This document shows, one piece after another, positions 48,177 to 58,908 of a DNA stretch of 64,000 nucleotides. This DNA is from Chaetomium olivaceum (taxonomy: Eukaryota; Ascomycota; Sordariomycetes; Sordariales; Chaetomiaceae), in NCBI GenBank assembly GCA_039881045.1, contig JAYWVB010000085.1, positions 27,723 to 91,722 on the forward strand, read 5' to 3'. The notes beneath the pieces were generated by a model. The model saw nothing but the letters and a program-made list of their open reading frames with translations. It searched no databases and was not told where the DNA came from. The first letter of the stretch is position 1. Each line of letters opens with the position of its first letter. Made by a program: the position numbers and the translations under genes.

Positions 48177-49625
48177 CTAAACAGCTGCGGTGATAGGCAC
48201 TATCCGGCAGTGAGGACATGGAGCATCCTCACCCGAAGCCTTCGCCATGTCGACCAGGTCGCTGAAACATTTACTCCCCACCACGTGCCCGCACCCAAGG
48301 ATAATAGACGGCTCACGCCTCCCATTATCACTCTGCAGACCTCGAAACACCAACTTATTCCCACAAGCCCCAAAACATTTCGCAACGGGCCTAGGCCCCT
48401 TCCGCGTCCGCAGCCACCGGTAGATTTCGGACGCGGTTACCGGCGGCACTGCCAAATCCGGTCTCGGCTCTGGGACGGGGTTTGGGGCAACCCGGGGAAT
48501 CGCCACGGGACGGTTGACAATCCTACCTGCGGCTGGATTTAGAGGGTAGTAGTCGGCGTGGCGGGATCTGTCGACGGGACGGCGAGCAGCGGCGGGTGTA
48601 CTGTCCGGGCGGTCGTTGACGGGCCGGGGTCTATCCATGGGACGGTTGATAAGTCTGTTTCTGTCAGGAATGTGGCCGGCGTTGCGGGTGCGATCTCGAC
48701 GCGGGTCGGGGGTCCGGGTTCTGCCCGTTGGACGTCCAGTGGCGTCAGTTCTGGCGGGGCGGGGCAAGACGGGGCGAGTTCTTTCCAGACGAGGGCTGGC
48801 AGTTCGAGTACTCTCCGTACGATGGTCAACGGTTCGAAATCTGTCCGCGGGGCGACCTGTGGCGCCGGTTCCGTCCACAGCTACACGCGCCTCCGGGCAC
48901 GGTCTCGGCGGCGCAGGGCGTGCGGGGAGCTGCCAGGTCTTCGGAGCAGCCGTCGGGGCGAAGTAGCGGGTACTGGCTGGGTCATGGGCTGCGTTGTACC
49001 GCGGTCGAGTCTCCGCGTTGTTGGTCCTCGTCAAAGGGTCCTTCGTGTACCGAGGCCGTTTGTTGGCTATTTCTCTCGGCGATGTATCGGTCGCTGTTTG
49101 GAGTTCCAACTGTTCCAGTTTACTGCGATCACGCTTCCGATCACGACGCCATGTGGTTGTGTTGTTGAGTGAATCCTCGATTGCCGTCGCTGTTTTCTTG
49201 TGTGATTCCACGGTTCCTGGCATGTGTTGGGATTTGACTCGTTTGTGGCGGTCACCCGCTCGAGGACGAACTCGTGTGTTGGTTGTGTCTCTTAACGATG
49301 CCTCGATTGCTTGTTGGACTTCCAGCTTTTCATTATGACCACGGTCCCGTTGACGATAGCGTGCGCCATTTGTTTCGGCCAGGGACACCGCGATTGCTCG
49401 TTGAACTTCGATTCTTTCACGTCGGACCCGCTTGGCCTCTAAGAGGGACTCCTCCATTGCGCGTTTAAGTTGAGCCTTCTCGAGCTCCTCCTCCTGAAAC
49501 TCTGACGCCACTTTAGTCGGGGGGTTGCCTGAAGCAGTAATTAGAGAGTCCTGAACGACCATCCTCACTAACAGCTCCTCGAGCTCCCATGCTGCCTTCT
49601 GGTTTATGAGGGGCTCCTCCCCCAA
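48177..49625 (-). CDS. Unrecognised protein with tandem UIM-like helices, Arg/Pro repeats and an atypical RING
   Basis: Single-exon protein of 482 aa that I cannot match to a named family. Residues 50-190 carry repeated ubiquitin-interacting-like cores of the form hydrophobic-x-x-Ala-x-x-x-Ser: LKRAMEESLLEA (53-64), VQRAIAVSLAET (74-85), VQQAIEASLRDT (103-114), TATAIEDSLNNT (145-156) and a weaker LQTATDTSPREI (175-186). Residues 255-380 are an Arg/Pro-rich degenerate repeat around R-P-x-[DG]-R-x-R. The C-terminus is RING-like: C417-x3-C421, C445-x-H447, G450, C453, C470-x2-C473, that is LGCGHVVGSKCF and CPHC, with Gly where the fifth ligand normally is. This suggests an E3-like protein that reads ubiquitin, which is inference. 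It is flanked by gene-poor, AT-richer DNA and has no partner genes. Confidence 0.7.
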   Translation of the reverse strand: MGEEPLINQKAAWELEELLVRMVVQDSLITASGNPPTKVASEFQEEELEKAQLKRAMEESLLEAKRVRRERIEVQRAIAVSLAETNGARYRQRDRGHNEKLEVQQAIEASLRDTTNTRVRPRAGDRHKRVKSQHMPGTVESHKKTATAIEDSLNNTTTWRRDRKRDRSKLEQLELQTATDTSPREIANKRPRYTKDPLTRTNNAETRPRYNAAHDPASTRYFAPTAAPKTWQLPARPAPPRPCPEARVAVDGTGATGRPADRFRTVDHRTESTRTASPRLERTRPVLPRPARTDATGRPTGRTRTPDPRRDRTRNAGHIPDRNRLINRPMDRPRPVNDRPDSTPAAARRPVDRSRHADYYPLNPAAGRIVNRPVAIPRVAPNPVPEPRPDLAVPPVTASEIYRWLRTRKGPRPVAKCFGACGNKLVFRGLQSDNGRREPSIILGCGHVVGSKCFSDLVDMAKASGEDAPCPHCRIVPITAAV

Positions 49626-50459
49626 AATCTCATAGGGGTAATCATAGTTGGAGCGAAAGCAGCTGGGAACGGGGAAAATTGGAAGAAAAGCAAAGGTTCA
49701 AAATGTTTTCGGTGTGTAAAGTCCCAAAACAAGACCGGTTAGCCTGGATTATATTTATATCCTGTAGACCTGAGGAGAACACATGCTCCATTCTCACTTT
49801 CATGGGCTTCTGTTCCACAGTCCTCTCGTTGGTTCCCGTAGAAAGTGTCAGGTTATGTTTAACAAAGCCGTTGTTCCAACTGGTAGTGTCCGCACTTTTA
49901 TTGTCTCGAACGGTAAATGAGGTATTATTGGAAGGAGGCCACAAGATTAACGACATGTGGCCACCACAACAGCGAAGTAAATAGATGTGTCTGTTAATTA
50001 CGTTGATATCTTGCTCAAGTTACAGATATGGGGTTGCCATAAGTGATCCGTACAGGGTAGCCTTATTATGTGTTAACCTGCAGAGAGTACCAGAAATACA
50101 TGTAAGTTACATTATTAGCTTTGTTGTCAGTGGTATGTACAGTACATAGAGTAAAGCCGCGGTGGAAAGAGCAGAGAATGAAACTGACCCAGTAGATCTC
50201 TTACCCACATCTAGTTACACGACCTTATGCGATGCAGGCTGAACAGAACCACCGTTCGCCTTAGTTTTTCTCTCCCCGACGCCGGCTATTTGATATCAAA
50301 AGTAAATCTGTGGTTCATTCAAACTTCTCCATAGGCCCTGGCCCTAATGTCCCAGTTGAACGATCCGGGGTATCATGTCTATCCTACCAAAACGCCGGCT
50401 ACCAAACACATAACTAGATGAGAGGTAAGTCATAACCTCCAGTTTCTCCCAAGCTGACA
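49626..50459. other. Intergenic, AT-richer region
   Basis: 834 bp between two minus-strand genes. The short frames here (49642-49984, both strands) have no family-like sequence. Confidence 0.4.
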
Positions 50460-51847
50460 TTATAGAGCGACCGGTTGAAGCTGAGCTTTGCTGACTAGGC
50501 TACCAAGAAGTTCGAGCACAGCGCCCTTGTGCGCGAGTGCGGGCGAACCTTCGTCCTCAGCAACCCTCGAATCCGCCGGGGCGAACAGCTTCAGCCGTGA
50601 TTCCGACATGGCAAATCCTCCGCAGGCAATCTTGATGACCCTAACGCCTGGGTGAAAAAGATTCAGTGCGAGATGCTCCTTTAAGTAGCAGGCTAGCGCC
50701 TCGGTGAACGGCTGGTGACTCGCAAGACCCCCATCCTCTTGCGATTTGGCCCGCCAGTCCCATCCCTCCTCGTACAAGCGCCCCGCTAATTTCCGCCGCT
50801 TTTTCGGGTCACCTTCCCATCCCCATCCTGACGGTAAAGCTGCTTCTTTGTCCTGTGTTGCGGCCACGCGTTCACCTGCGTCCGCAAACCCCCGTAGTTC
50901 TGCGGCCGGAATAATAACGTCGACGGACTTAAGACCTAAGGGTTGATGTTGTTCCGCCGCAGTTTCCTCCTTCGAGGGCTGTGCCGGCCTGGGTTCAGGT
51001 GGCGGGACATAAAATCCGAGACTGAGCACCAGATCCCTGGAAAGCGGTCCCCGAGATGGCAAGCCAGCAGACTTGATCCAGGCCTCCCAGATGTCCACCA
51101 GGCTCCGCGTACCCAGCCGTATGGGGCTGACGCGACAGTCAAAGGTTGTCGATAGAAATTCGTTGACGATAGCCTTCAGTGGTGGTGGCATGCGTACAAG
51201 GAGAAGCGGCAGGGAGAGAAAATGGATCGGATCGACTGAGTGTTCCCAATCCATCTCATCTGGGCCGCCGCCGACCGAAAACCGCATCTTTGCCTTTTCC
51301 ATCCCCTCCCCGCCATCTGCAACCAGCGGAGGCAGCATCAGCGCAGTGCAAGACGCCATCTCATACCGCAGCGAAATATGCAGCGCCTTCTTCCCCTGCA
51401 ATCCCCGCGCCAGCCGGCGCCACCCTTCCTTATCCTCTCCCTCGCCACCACCCTCCCCAAACCCTTCCATCTCACCCCTATCAAACCCCAACACATCCCT
51501 CACCCCAACCCACGCAATATCCACCCTCTCCAGCGCCCCTGCCCTACCCACAACCGACCCAGCATCATCATCCGCCGCCCCCGCACCGACCTGCACGCCA
51601 CGGATGACATCCCCCACCAGGCTGTCGCGTAGGCGCTGGGCGAGGAGCTCCAGGCGGTTTGGGGTTAAGGGTTCGGTGCCGAGGTAGAATGGGGAGAGGC
51701 GGTGGGCGGAGAAGGTGGTGTTGTAGAAGGGGAGGGGAGGTCGAAGTCTTCTTCGGATTGGCTTTCGGATTGGTCTTGTTGTTGTTCTTCGTGGTCGGCT
51801 TCTGGGTCTGGGTCTGGCGGGCGGGCTTGGCGGCGTTTGGGAGGCAT
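50460..51847 (-). CDS. Kinetochore Sim4/CCAN subunit Fta1 (CENP-L homologue), one frame break
   Basis: Inner-kinetochore protein that with CENP-N (Chl4/Mis15) contacts centromeric chromatin; about 462 aa. Single exon. An acidic, Gln-rich N-terminus (MPPKRRQARPPDPDPEADHE) leads to the Fta1 entry block FYNTTFSAHRLSPFYLGTEP, then LELLAQRLRDSLVGDVIRGV, GALERVDIAWVGV and HISLRYEMASCTALML. The C-terminal part includes CYLKEHLALNLFHPGVRVIK, GGFAMSESRLKLFAP and GAVLELLGSLV, fitting the family's end. The frame breaks at DLPSP|FYNTT; one extra base in the four-base run 51729-51732 joins them and makes 463 codons including stop. Without repair only the part from 51617 down (385 aa) would be called and the diagnostic N-terminus lost. 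Confidence 0.78.
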
Positions 51848-52419
51848 TGGCCTGGGTTGTTGGGTTTGCGAGGTTGAAGGTGATGAACGGTTGGGCGATT
51901 TGGCGCGTCGGGGTTGGATTAAGGGGAGAGGGGGGGGGGGGAATCGCGTGCCTAGGATGTATGGGGTTGCAAGAGTAGCGCGTCGGGAGGGTATAAGCTG
52001 GGTGGTAAATCTATTGCGCTGCCGAAAATAGAATGGTGTTGGGATGGAAGGTGTTCATCAAAGTCTCGAGATGACGGCGATGGTGGGGGTTGGCTCAGAG
52101 ACTTGTACGGATAGACCCTAACCCTGCCGGGTACACCCGTATTCTGTAATCGCAGAGGACAGGCCAAACAAAAGATAGGTAACCCAACCATCCTGTCCAA
52201 TGTTTCAAGAACAGGTTTGTTGGACGGTTCCATGTGAAGAAGGGGAACTCCTGAAATATTACATGTATTTATTTGGCTGGTACTCAAGTAAGGCGTCAAC
52301 ATTCAGTGCCTCTCGTATCCGATGCCTTTCCAATGTGGCGCTCCAAACTCCATGCAATGCCAAACCCGTTCGCCATCATACAATCCATCTTTTGAGAGTC
52401 ATGACTGCGTCAGGGTAAC
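51848..52419. other. Intergenic region
   Basis: 572 bp. Contains a G-tract of about ten at 51931-51940. Nothing else recognised. Confidence 0.5.
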
Positions 52420-54560
52420 TCAAGTCCCCGCATAAAGCCCCTCCCACCTCTCCTCAACTCCCGCCACTAGCCGTTTTGAAACCTCAATTTCTTTATCCAA
52501 TTCTTCCAAGTTCTTGGTCAGCGCGCCGGCCTCCTCAAACCGCCGGGCACCCCTTGCCCTGTTGAGCATGTCCTGCACCATAAAACGCTGCTCCTCCAAC
52601 ACAACCAGTTTCTCTCTTGTCTCCTTCTCTTCTGTCTCCAGCGCCGTCGAGACGGCCGTGCTAACCTCGCTCGCGCCGCCGAGACTTGACGTTTCGGCAT
52701 CAAATCCCGCTGACTCGCCGTTGCGTAGCGGGGACGATATCGAATGTGACGACCCGTTGCCGGCGGAGAGTAACCTGCGGTGGTTTGAACTTTGTGACTT
52801 GTTTGAGCTTTGTGATTTGAGCATGGCCGGGACGCTCTTCAGGGGTATCAGGTTGGCGTGCAAAAACGATGAGGCGGATGCATGGATGGCTTTTTGGAGG
52901 CGTAACTGGGTGGGGCTGTCGGTTTTCATGTTGCGTATGCGCTTCGCGGCTAGGTCATACTTCGCAAAGGCGTCCGTCAAGCGCTTGCGGATTTTGGCCG
53001 CGTCTTGGATCTGTGCGTGTGTGGGTGGTGGTTTATCAGGCGCGTTTCCGTTCTCATCCGGCGGTTGAAGGGCGTGTAGTGATTTGTGAAAGGATGGCAA
53101 CAGCATTTGGATACCGCGTTCGAACTGGCGGAGTGTTTCGTAGGCGCGTTGATCTGGCGGACGATGCTTGATGGACTCGACGAAGTCACGGTGGGAAAAT
53201 ATTGTCTGTTTGCACTCGCAGCACATCCGCACATCGATGCCAACCTGGCCGTTGGCCGGGTGTTCGAGCTTTTCGGTCGTGGGCACCACAATTGCTTGTC
53301 TGTGTTAGTCAAACTTCATCCAACCGGACCACACATGCCACTTACGGTTTGCAACGTTCAAGGCCACCTCGCTTGAACAGTTGGTCTGCGGATCGGCGCA
53401 CACAACCCGGCCGCATATCCTGCAGTGATGTCGCCTGAAAGTCCAAGCCCCGAACTCCTGCTTGCAAAACGGGCACTTGGGAACGGCCGCATCATCTTCC
53501 CAGGTCACGACGGACTGCTCGATCATTTTCCTTTGATTCCTCTGCCCGGCCAACGGTGACAAGAGGCCCGGATGTACAGCCGTTTCTGGCGGCGCTTCCG
53601 CAAGCAACCGCGTCAGCTTCGTCAGCCTCTTCTCCAACCTCTGCACCTCTAGACGTTGCCTTTCCACTTTCTTCGTCCGTACGGCGGTGAAAAATGCCGT
53701 GTGGTCGCGCGCCAGGCCCGTGCTGTCGTTGTATCCTTCCCTAGACTTGTAACATGTCTCGCACACCCGGCACCACACGCCCCTGACCGGTTCGTGGTGG
53801 GCGGCCCGCGAGAGCTTCATCTGATACATGGTGTGCTCCTCGCAGAACAGCCGCCCACACTTTCGGCAGTTGACGCTGCCGCCGAGCGGTCCCAGTCTCC
53901 TGTCGCATAGCGGATCCGTGCATACGTCGTTTCCCGTCGGTCGCTCCCAGTGTTTCCTCGAGACTAGTTCTTCGGGGTCGATTATCGTCTCGATAGGTCG
54001 CCCGGGGCCAATGCCGACTGATATGGGTTGTGTCTCGTTTGATTCAAATACTTCCAAGCCCCGTAGTTTTTGGTTGATGAGGGACAGGGGTTGGAATCGT
54101 TTCGCCTTCAGAACCTGCTTGTCGAACCATGACTTGACTTCATCTTGCTCCGCCTCGGGCAGCTCTTGGTGGACATCGTCGAGGTGGCGGTTCAGTTGCA
54201 GTAACGTGACCTACAAGGCCGGTCAGCACGGCAGTCCTGCCCGGCTTTTCCTTTTATTCCTTAACGAACCATCTGTTCTTCGCATATCGGGCATGCCAGC
54301 TTGCTGCCGGGCGAGGTACCATTGGATGGCCCTGCAACGGTGACATTGGAGGCGAGGTCTTGGGAGAAGTCGGGAAGCGGACTGGATGAGGACGGCGAGA
54401 GGGAAACTGGTGTCGAGTTCCGCGAGTGAACGGATCTGGTACTGCTGTCGGACGGAGGGAAGGGACTTGAAGCTCGAGGGGCACGAGTAGAAGAAGGTGG
54501 AGGGGCGAGGCCCTTGCCGCTGCCTAGGACCCTGCCGCCTCCGAGTTTCCGGGCAGACAT
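52420..54560 (-). CDS. Vac1/Pep7-type FYVE protein (rabenosyn-5 like)
   Basis: Endosomal tether that binds PI(3)P, Rab5-type GTPases and SNARE regulators for Golgi-to-endosome traffic; 676 aa. Introns 54211-54269 and 53295-53345. Order of parts: Ser/Pro-rich N-terminus; a C2H2-like finger (CPICEEQM joined to VTLLQLNRHLDDVH); a first FYVE-like domain (CTDPLCDRRLGPLGGSVNCR ... CRVCETCY); a coiled segment (RQRLEVQRLEKRLTKL); a second FYVE (CPFCKQEFGAWTFRRHHCRI with the RRHHCR phosphoinositide motif, ending CCECKQTIF); and a C-terminal helical Rab-binding part ending in a coiled coil (LEELDKEIEVSKRLVAGVEE). Domain order matches yeast Pep7/Vac1. Divergent from MET8. Confidence 0.9.
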
Positions 54561-55030
54561 GATCGCTGTTGAAAGCGGTCTGCCCGATGTGGGTAATTCA
54601 ACACCCCCTTGGGGCCACTACGCTGTCGTGGGGTGGAATGGCGGCATGGACATGATTCCTCAATCGAAGTCTTTGGAAAAAGGCGGAGGTGGCGGGCGTC
54701 ACGAAGGATGATGAAAGCAACCTGCAAGCAACCTCCATCCACTGCAACTAATTGGAATGTAGGCGGTCGAGTCGAGGCTGCAGGGATAGGTTGGATGGAT
54801 GGCTGTGCAGTTGGCTTGGCGCAGGTCACGGTGGGGGGTGGGTCCCGCGTCCCTTATCAATGGCGCTGATGAACCAAGCAACTTGCCCAATGGCGGCGGG
54901 GGGGCTTCTGAACGGGGGCTTCTGAACTCTGCGAGATCGGTCTCGAAGGCAATCCACCATGTAGCCGTGTTTAACAACTCACGGCTCCTAGCAAGTCAAT
55001 CCAGTTCCTTAACTGCTGCCAGGTACAACT
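54561..55030. other. Divergent promoter, VAC1-like and MET8 genes
   Basis: 470 bp. No other gene or motif recognised. Confidence 0.5.
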
Positions 55031-55857
55031 ATGACTGAGACATCGGCAGAGTTCCCCGAAGTGCAGGGTGGCGGGAGTCTGATTGTTGCGTGGCAGGCGA
55101 AAGGGAAGCATGTGCTCGTCGTTGGTGGGGGAGAGGTGAGCAACAAACAATCTTGTTGAACCTGGATATTGGATACATTGATTCTAACTGACTCTTTCTA
55201 TCTCATTTATAGGTCGCTGCAGGCCGCATCCTCCACTGCCTCAATGCCGACGCCAACGTAACGGTCGTCTCCCCCGCCGCCCGCCTCAACCCGGAGGTAG
55301 CTTACCGGGTCGCCCAGAAGCAAGTCTCACACGTCGACCGCAACTTCGTCACCTCCGACCTTGATGGCGCCGACATGGTGCTGGTGGCCGTCGACGACCC
55401 GGCCGCGTCGACCGTGATATGGAAACTATGCAAGGAACGGCGCATCCCTGCCAACATCGCCGACGTCCCCCCCGAGTGCGACTTCTACTTCGGCAGCGTG
55501 CATCGCGACGGCCCGCTGCAGATCATGGTCAGCACCAACGGGAAGGGGCCGCGACTGGCGAGCATCATCCGCAAGTTCATCGCGAAGCACTTGCCGTCCA
55601 ATGCCGGGAAAGCCATCGATACGGTGGGCCAGCTGCGGGTGAAGCTGCGCGAGATTGCTCCCCGGCCGGAGGAGGGGCCCAAGCGGATGGTGTGGATGAC
55701 GAAAGTCAGCGATGCTTATCCTTTCGATGAGATGTGCGGCTTGACCGAAGAGGATATTGACAACCTCTTGCGCTTCTATCCCGCTGGCACCGTCCCGCCG
55801 TTGGATGATCTCCACGGCATGCGGAAGAACCCTGTCGTCTCTAATGGGGGAGTTTGA
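55031..55857 (+). CDS. MET8: Siroheme synthase Met8 (precorrin-2 dehydrogenase/ferrochelatase)
   Basis: Bifunctional enzyme that oxidises precorrin-2 with NAD and inserts iron to give siroheme, the cofactor of sulfite and nitrite reductases; 249 aa. One intron, 55136-55212, falls inside the nucleotide-binding loop: VLVVGGGE joins VAAGRILHCLNADANVTVVS. Family motifs follow: DLDGADMVLVAVDD, PANIADVPPECDFYFGSVHR (with the catalytic Asp region) and ISTNGKGPRLA-type MVSTNGKGPRLASIIRKFI, then the C-terminal helical domain (GLTEEDIDNLLRFYP). Length is near yeast Met8 (274 aa). It is a fungal-type, single-function-unit enzyme without the bacterial CysG methyltransferase domain. Confidence 0.95.
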
Positions 55858-56290
55858 TGGCTCTTTTGGGTTCCATGTTGGGGGTTAAGCTGGGTGAAAG
55901 ACTGAGCTTTGCATTTCATTCCGATGTTGTCATCCAGATATTGTCATGCTGGTGTTGGCATCCGGACGTTGGGCATGTTGAACCGGCGTGATGCCACAAA
56001 CGGATCGCGAGAAAATTGTTACCCATGAAATCAAGTATCCATGTAGCATTCGAAGCTGATAAAAAATAACATTGTCATTACGACGCACCATGACCTCCCG
56101 CCCCAAACGCTAGATTGAAGGTGCAAGCAACAGCCATCAAGGTATCGATCCCGTAACCCCTTTACAAGGCAAGGCGTGAGACCGCCAACACAAAACGTCG
56201 GGTGCAGGTGTGAACCATGCACCACTATACTATGTACAACAAACATGAACTAACCGGTACTGCAGTACAGCACCGCGGTTCCAACGCTCA
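55858..56290. other. Intergenic region between convergent genes
   Basis: 433 bp with the 3' ends of MET8 and the MBF gene. Nothing else recognised. Confidence 0.5.
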
Positions 56291-58908
56291 TCATGCAACA
56301 CCTTCAACGCCGCCGAGAAACCTCCTGACTCTTGTAATCTCCAACTCGCCCTTCTCCGACTCGACCGCCCTCGTCAGCGTATCCAGCAGTGTGTCGACCT
56401 CGCTCTCCGGCCGCCGCGTGCACAGCGCCACGAGCCGCCGGTATCCGAGCTCCCTTTCCTTGCTCCGCGCTTGCAACGCCTCCACCGCCTGGTGCGTCTG
56501 GGCCGACCGTTCGCGAAGGGCGTTGACCCGCGCCCGGAGGACCGCAGCGCTGGGTAACCTCGCCAGCTGTTCCTCTGCCGAACCAGGGTAGTACCCGTTG
56601 TCCGTGGACGATTGTTGCTGCTGTTGCTGTTGCGTATTAGCCGCGGCAATGCTGTCTAGGACCATTTCGAGGTCCATCTCCCAGGCGTTGGCGGAATCTA
56701 CGTCGAGTCGGCCGTGGCGCTGCTCCAGTTGGAGAAGCTGGTATTCTTCTTCCTGACAAGCTCGTTTGAGGTTGAACACCTTCTGCCGAGCCAGTTGCTG
56801 TGCCTTGAGCTTTTCCTGCAGGGACTCCAGAGTGCGGCGGGCCTCGCCGACCTGGGCTGATGTTGTGCGGAGAGAGTTGTGGAGCGTGTCGATAGATTCT
56901 TGCTTCTTCTTCAGCTCGTTTTGAAACAATGATGATGACTCGGTGATTAGGTGGGTAATCGCTAATAGGCGTCAGTATCGGCAAGGGATGGAGTGCGCGA
57001 ATGCGTCGTGCTTACAGTTCACCACCTCGTCGCTATTCTCTTTGTTCTTTTGGTTGGAACCCCCCTGCGAGGTACCGTTCTTATCCGATACCTCGCCGTT
57101 TCGATTGTCCTCTGCGTCTGTGCCAATACCGAAATCTACAGGCCTCAGGCCAGCACGGTTGGCAATATTCGGGTCAGCGCCCACCTCGAGAAGTTGCGAG
57201 ACGATGCTACGGTTGCCAATCCGTGCAGCAATGTTCAACGCGGTATCACCGCTACTGTCCTGAGCGTTCACAATCTCGCTCATAAACCGGCCGATGCCCA
57301 TCTTCGCCGGCGCACTGAGACCGCCAGGAATATTCTGGCTGCTCGGGGCGCTTCCCTGCCGCACGACCCACTCCAAAAGGCTCTCGAGGTAATACCGGCT
57401 GGCCGAGTTCCTTCCCTTCACCGCACTGGTCACGGCGATGTGGTGCAACACAGTCCTGCCCTTGTCGTCCCTCACATCGATAGTGACACCAAGAACGTCG
57501 AGCAGCTCGGGGAACGAGTTATGATCCATGGAGTTGGTGACGATGCAGGCCCGCATCAAGGCCGTTTCCCCCGACGAGTTCACGCGGAACGGGCTTGCGC
57601 CGGCCTCGATAAGCGCACGCAACAGGGGCATCCGGGACAAGGTTGCAGCCCAGTGCAGGGCGGTGTGACTCTGAGTATCGATCGGGGCATCGAGTTCCTG
57701 AGGGATCATGTTCCGAAGAACATTCCTCTTGGCCTCGTCCGGGCCGGTAGGGTCCATGAAGAGCCCCATGAGCATGCTCCGTTTCGCCTCGGCCTCCGGG
57801 GACATGTCATAGGGGAGGGGTCGGAGGGGTCCTGGGGCGTAGTTGGGCTCCTGCTCCAGGTGAACGCCCGCCTGGGAGTAAATAAACGACTCATTCGGTT
57901 CCGTCGGCGACCCCGGGTAGTTAGCCGCATATCCGTCCAGCTGGGGGTAGGTCGGGGTCAAGCCACCAAAGCTGTTTGCCGGCGTAAGAACCCTTTGCCG
58001 TTTCCTAGGAGGCTGTTCGTTCTCGCCAGACGCTACTTGTGTGGTTTGGGACCCAAAAGCTGAGTCGGCATGGCCGTAGTCAGAGACGAAGCTCTGCTGT
58101 GAGTTCGGGGGGAAATCGTTGGACGAGTCCTGCATTGACGACTGACGGTGGAAGCTGGGGGCGCGACTGGGACCGTTGCGGTTCCTCGGGCCTGGGGAGT
58201 CGAACCGAGCCTTGCTGATGGCGTTTATGGCGTGCGACGCTGTGGACGAGATGTTCTTGAAGAAGGTCCCGGACAGCCCATTGGCGCGGTTCTCCTGCGA
58301 GCTCGCGTTGTACATTCGCTTTCTTTGAGCCGCCATGGCTTGTTCTTTGGTCGGTGTGTCGACATCTGCTAGCCCCCCTTCCTGGCCTCGCTTGTGCGTC
58401 AATAGCCTCATCAGGATTTCCTCCACGCCGTACTGTCGGCAGACCTCGAATCCGCGCTCAAATGGGATCCAAGTGCCCTGGTATTTCCCGTAGCCTCCCT
58501 GGACCTTCTCGTGCTCCCCTGTCTGGATCTCCTTCTCGAGGATCTTGGTGCGGCGGCCTTTGTCCACCCCCGCAACTTTGAGAATCTGTGTCGCGTTGAG
58601 CCACCCATCGGTCTGGCGCCGCATGACAGCGACGTTGTTGACTTCCATCTCGTAGACATTGACACCCGAATAGACGGCCTGGGTGCAGGGTACTGTTAGC
58701 AGGACGCACAAGGGAAGGATACGGATTCCGCACGCACCGAATAAATCCCCATGTCTGCGTCGTTTTGCGCTTTTTGGGGCATGTCGGCGTACTGGCGGTA
58801 CCCTGTTGTTTGGGAAGACGGTTGGCTCATCGTGAAGGATTGTTGTGAAGAGGGTTGGGATTGTTGCGGCTGCTGTTGTGAGCTAGCGGGCATTTGTGGC
58901 GGTTGCAT
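56291..58908 (-). CDS. MBF cell-cycle transcription factor subunit (APSES + ankyrin; Mbp1/Res-like)
   Basis: DNA-binding subunit of the MBF/SBF complex driving G1/S genes, 834 aa. Exons joined across 58679-58737 and 56962-57015. A Gln-rich N-terminus precedes the APSES/KilA-N domain (VYEMEVNNVAVMRRQTDGWL, NATQILKVAGVDKGRRTKIL, GYGKYQGTWIPFERGFEVCR). A Ser/Pro-rich linker holds KKRQR-like basic residues (PRKRQRVLTP). Ankyrin repeats start at HTALHWAATLSRMPLLRALI and include GETALMRACIVTN, GRTVLHHIAVTS and GDTALNIAARIGNRSIVSQL. The C-terminus is a long coiled coil with a glutamine tract (CAG/CAA repeats at about 56608-56631). For the second intron the nearer acceptor (56962) gives SITHLITESSSLFQNELKKK in frame. 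Divergent from the LYR gene. Confidence 0.93.

Noticed and set aside
48558..49172. 204-codon plus-strand frame opposite the UIM/RING gene
   Set aside because: It mirrors the Arg/Pro codon pattern of the minus-strand gene, has no family features, and the minus strand has the ordered motifs and RING.
47024..50459. RIP-mutated transposon remains around the UIM/RING gene
   Set aside because: Flanks are AT-richer, but I found no transposase or reverse-transcriptase remnants, terminal repeats or clear strings of stop codons in a recognisable frame.
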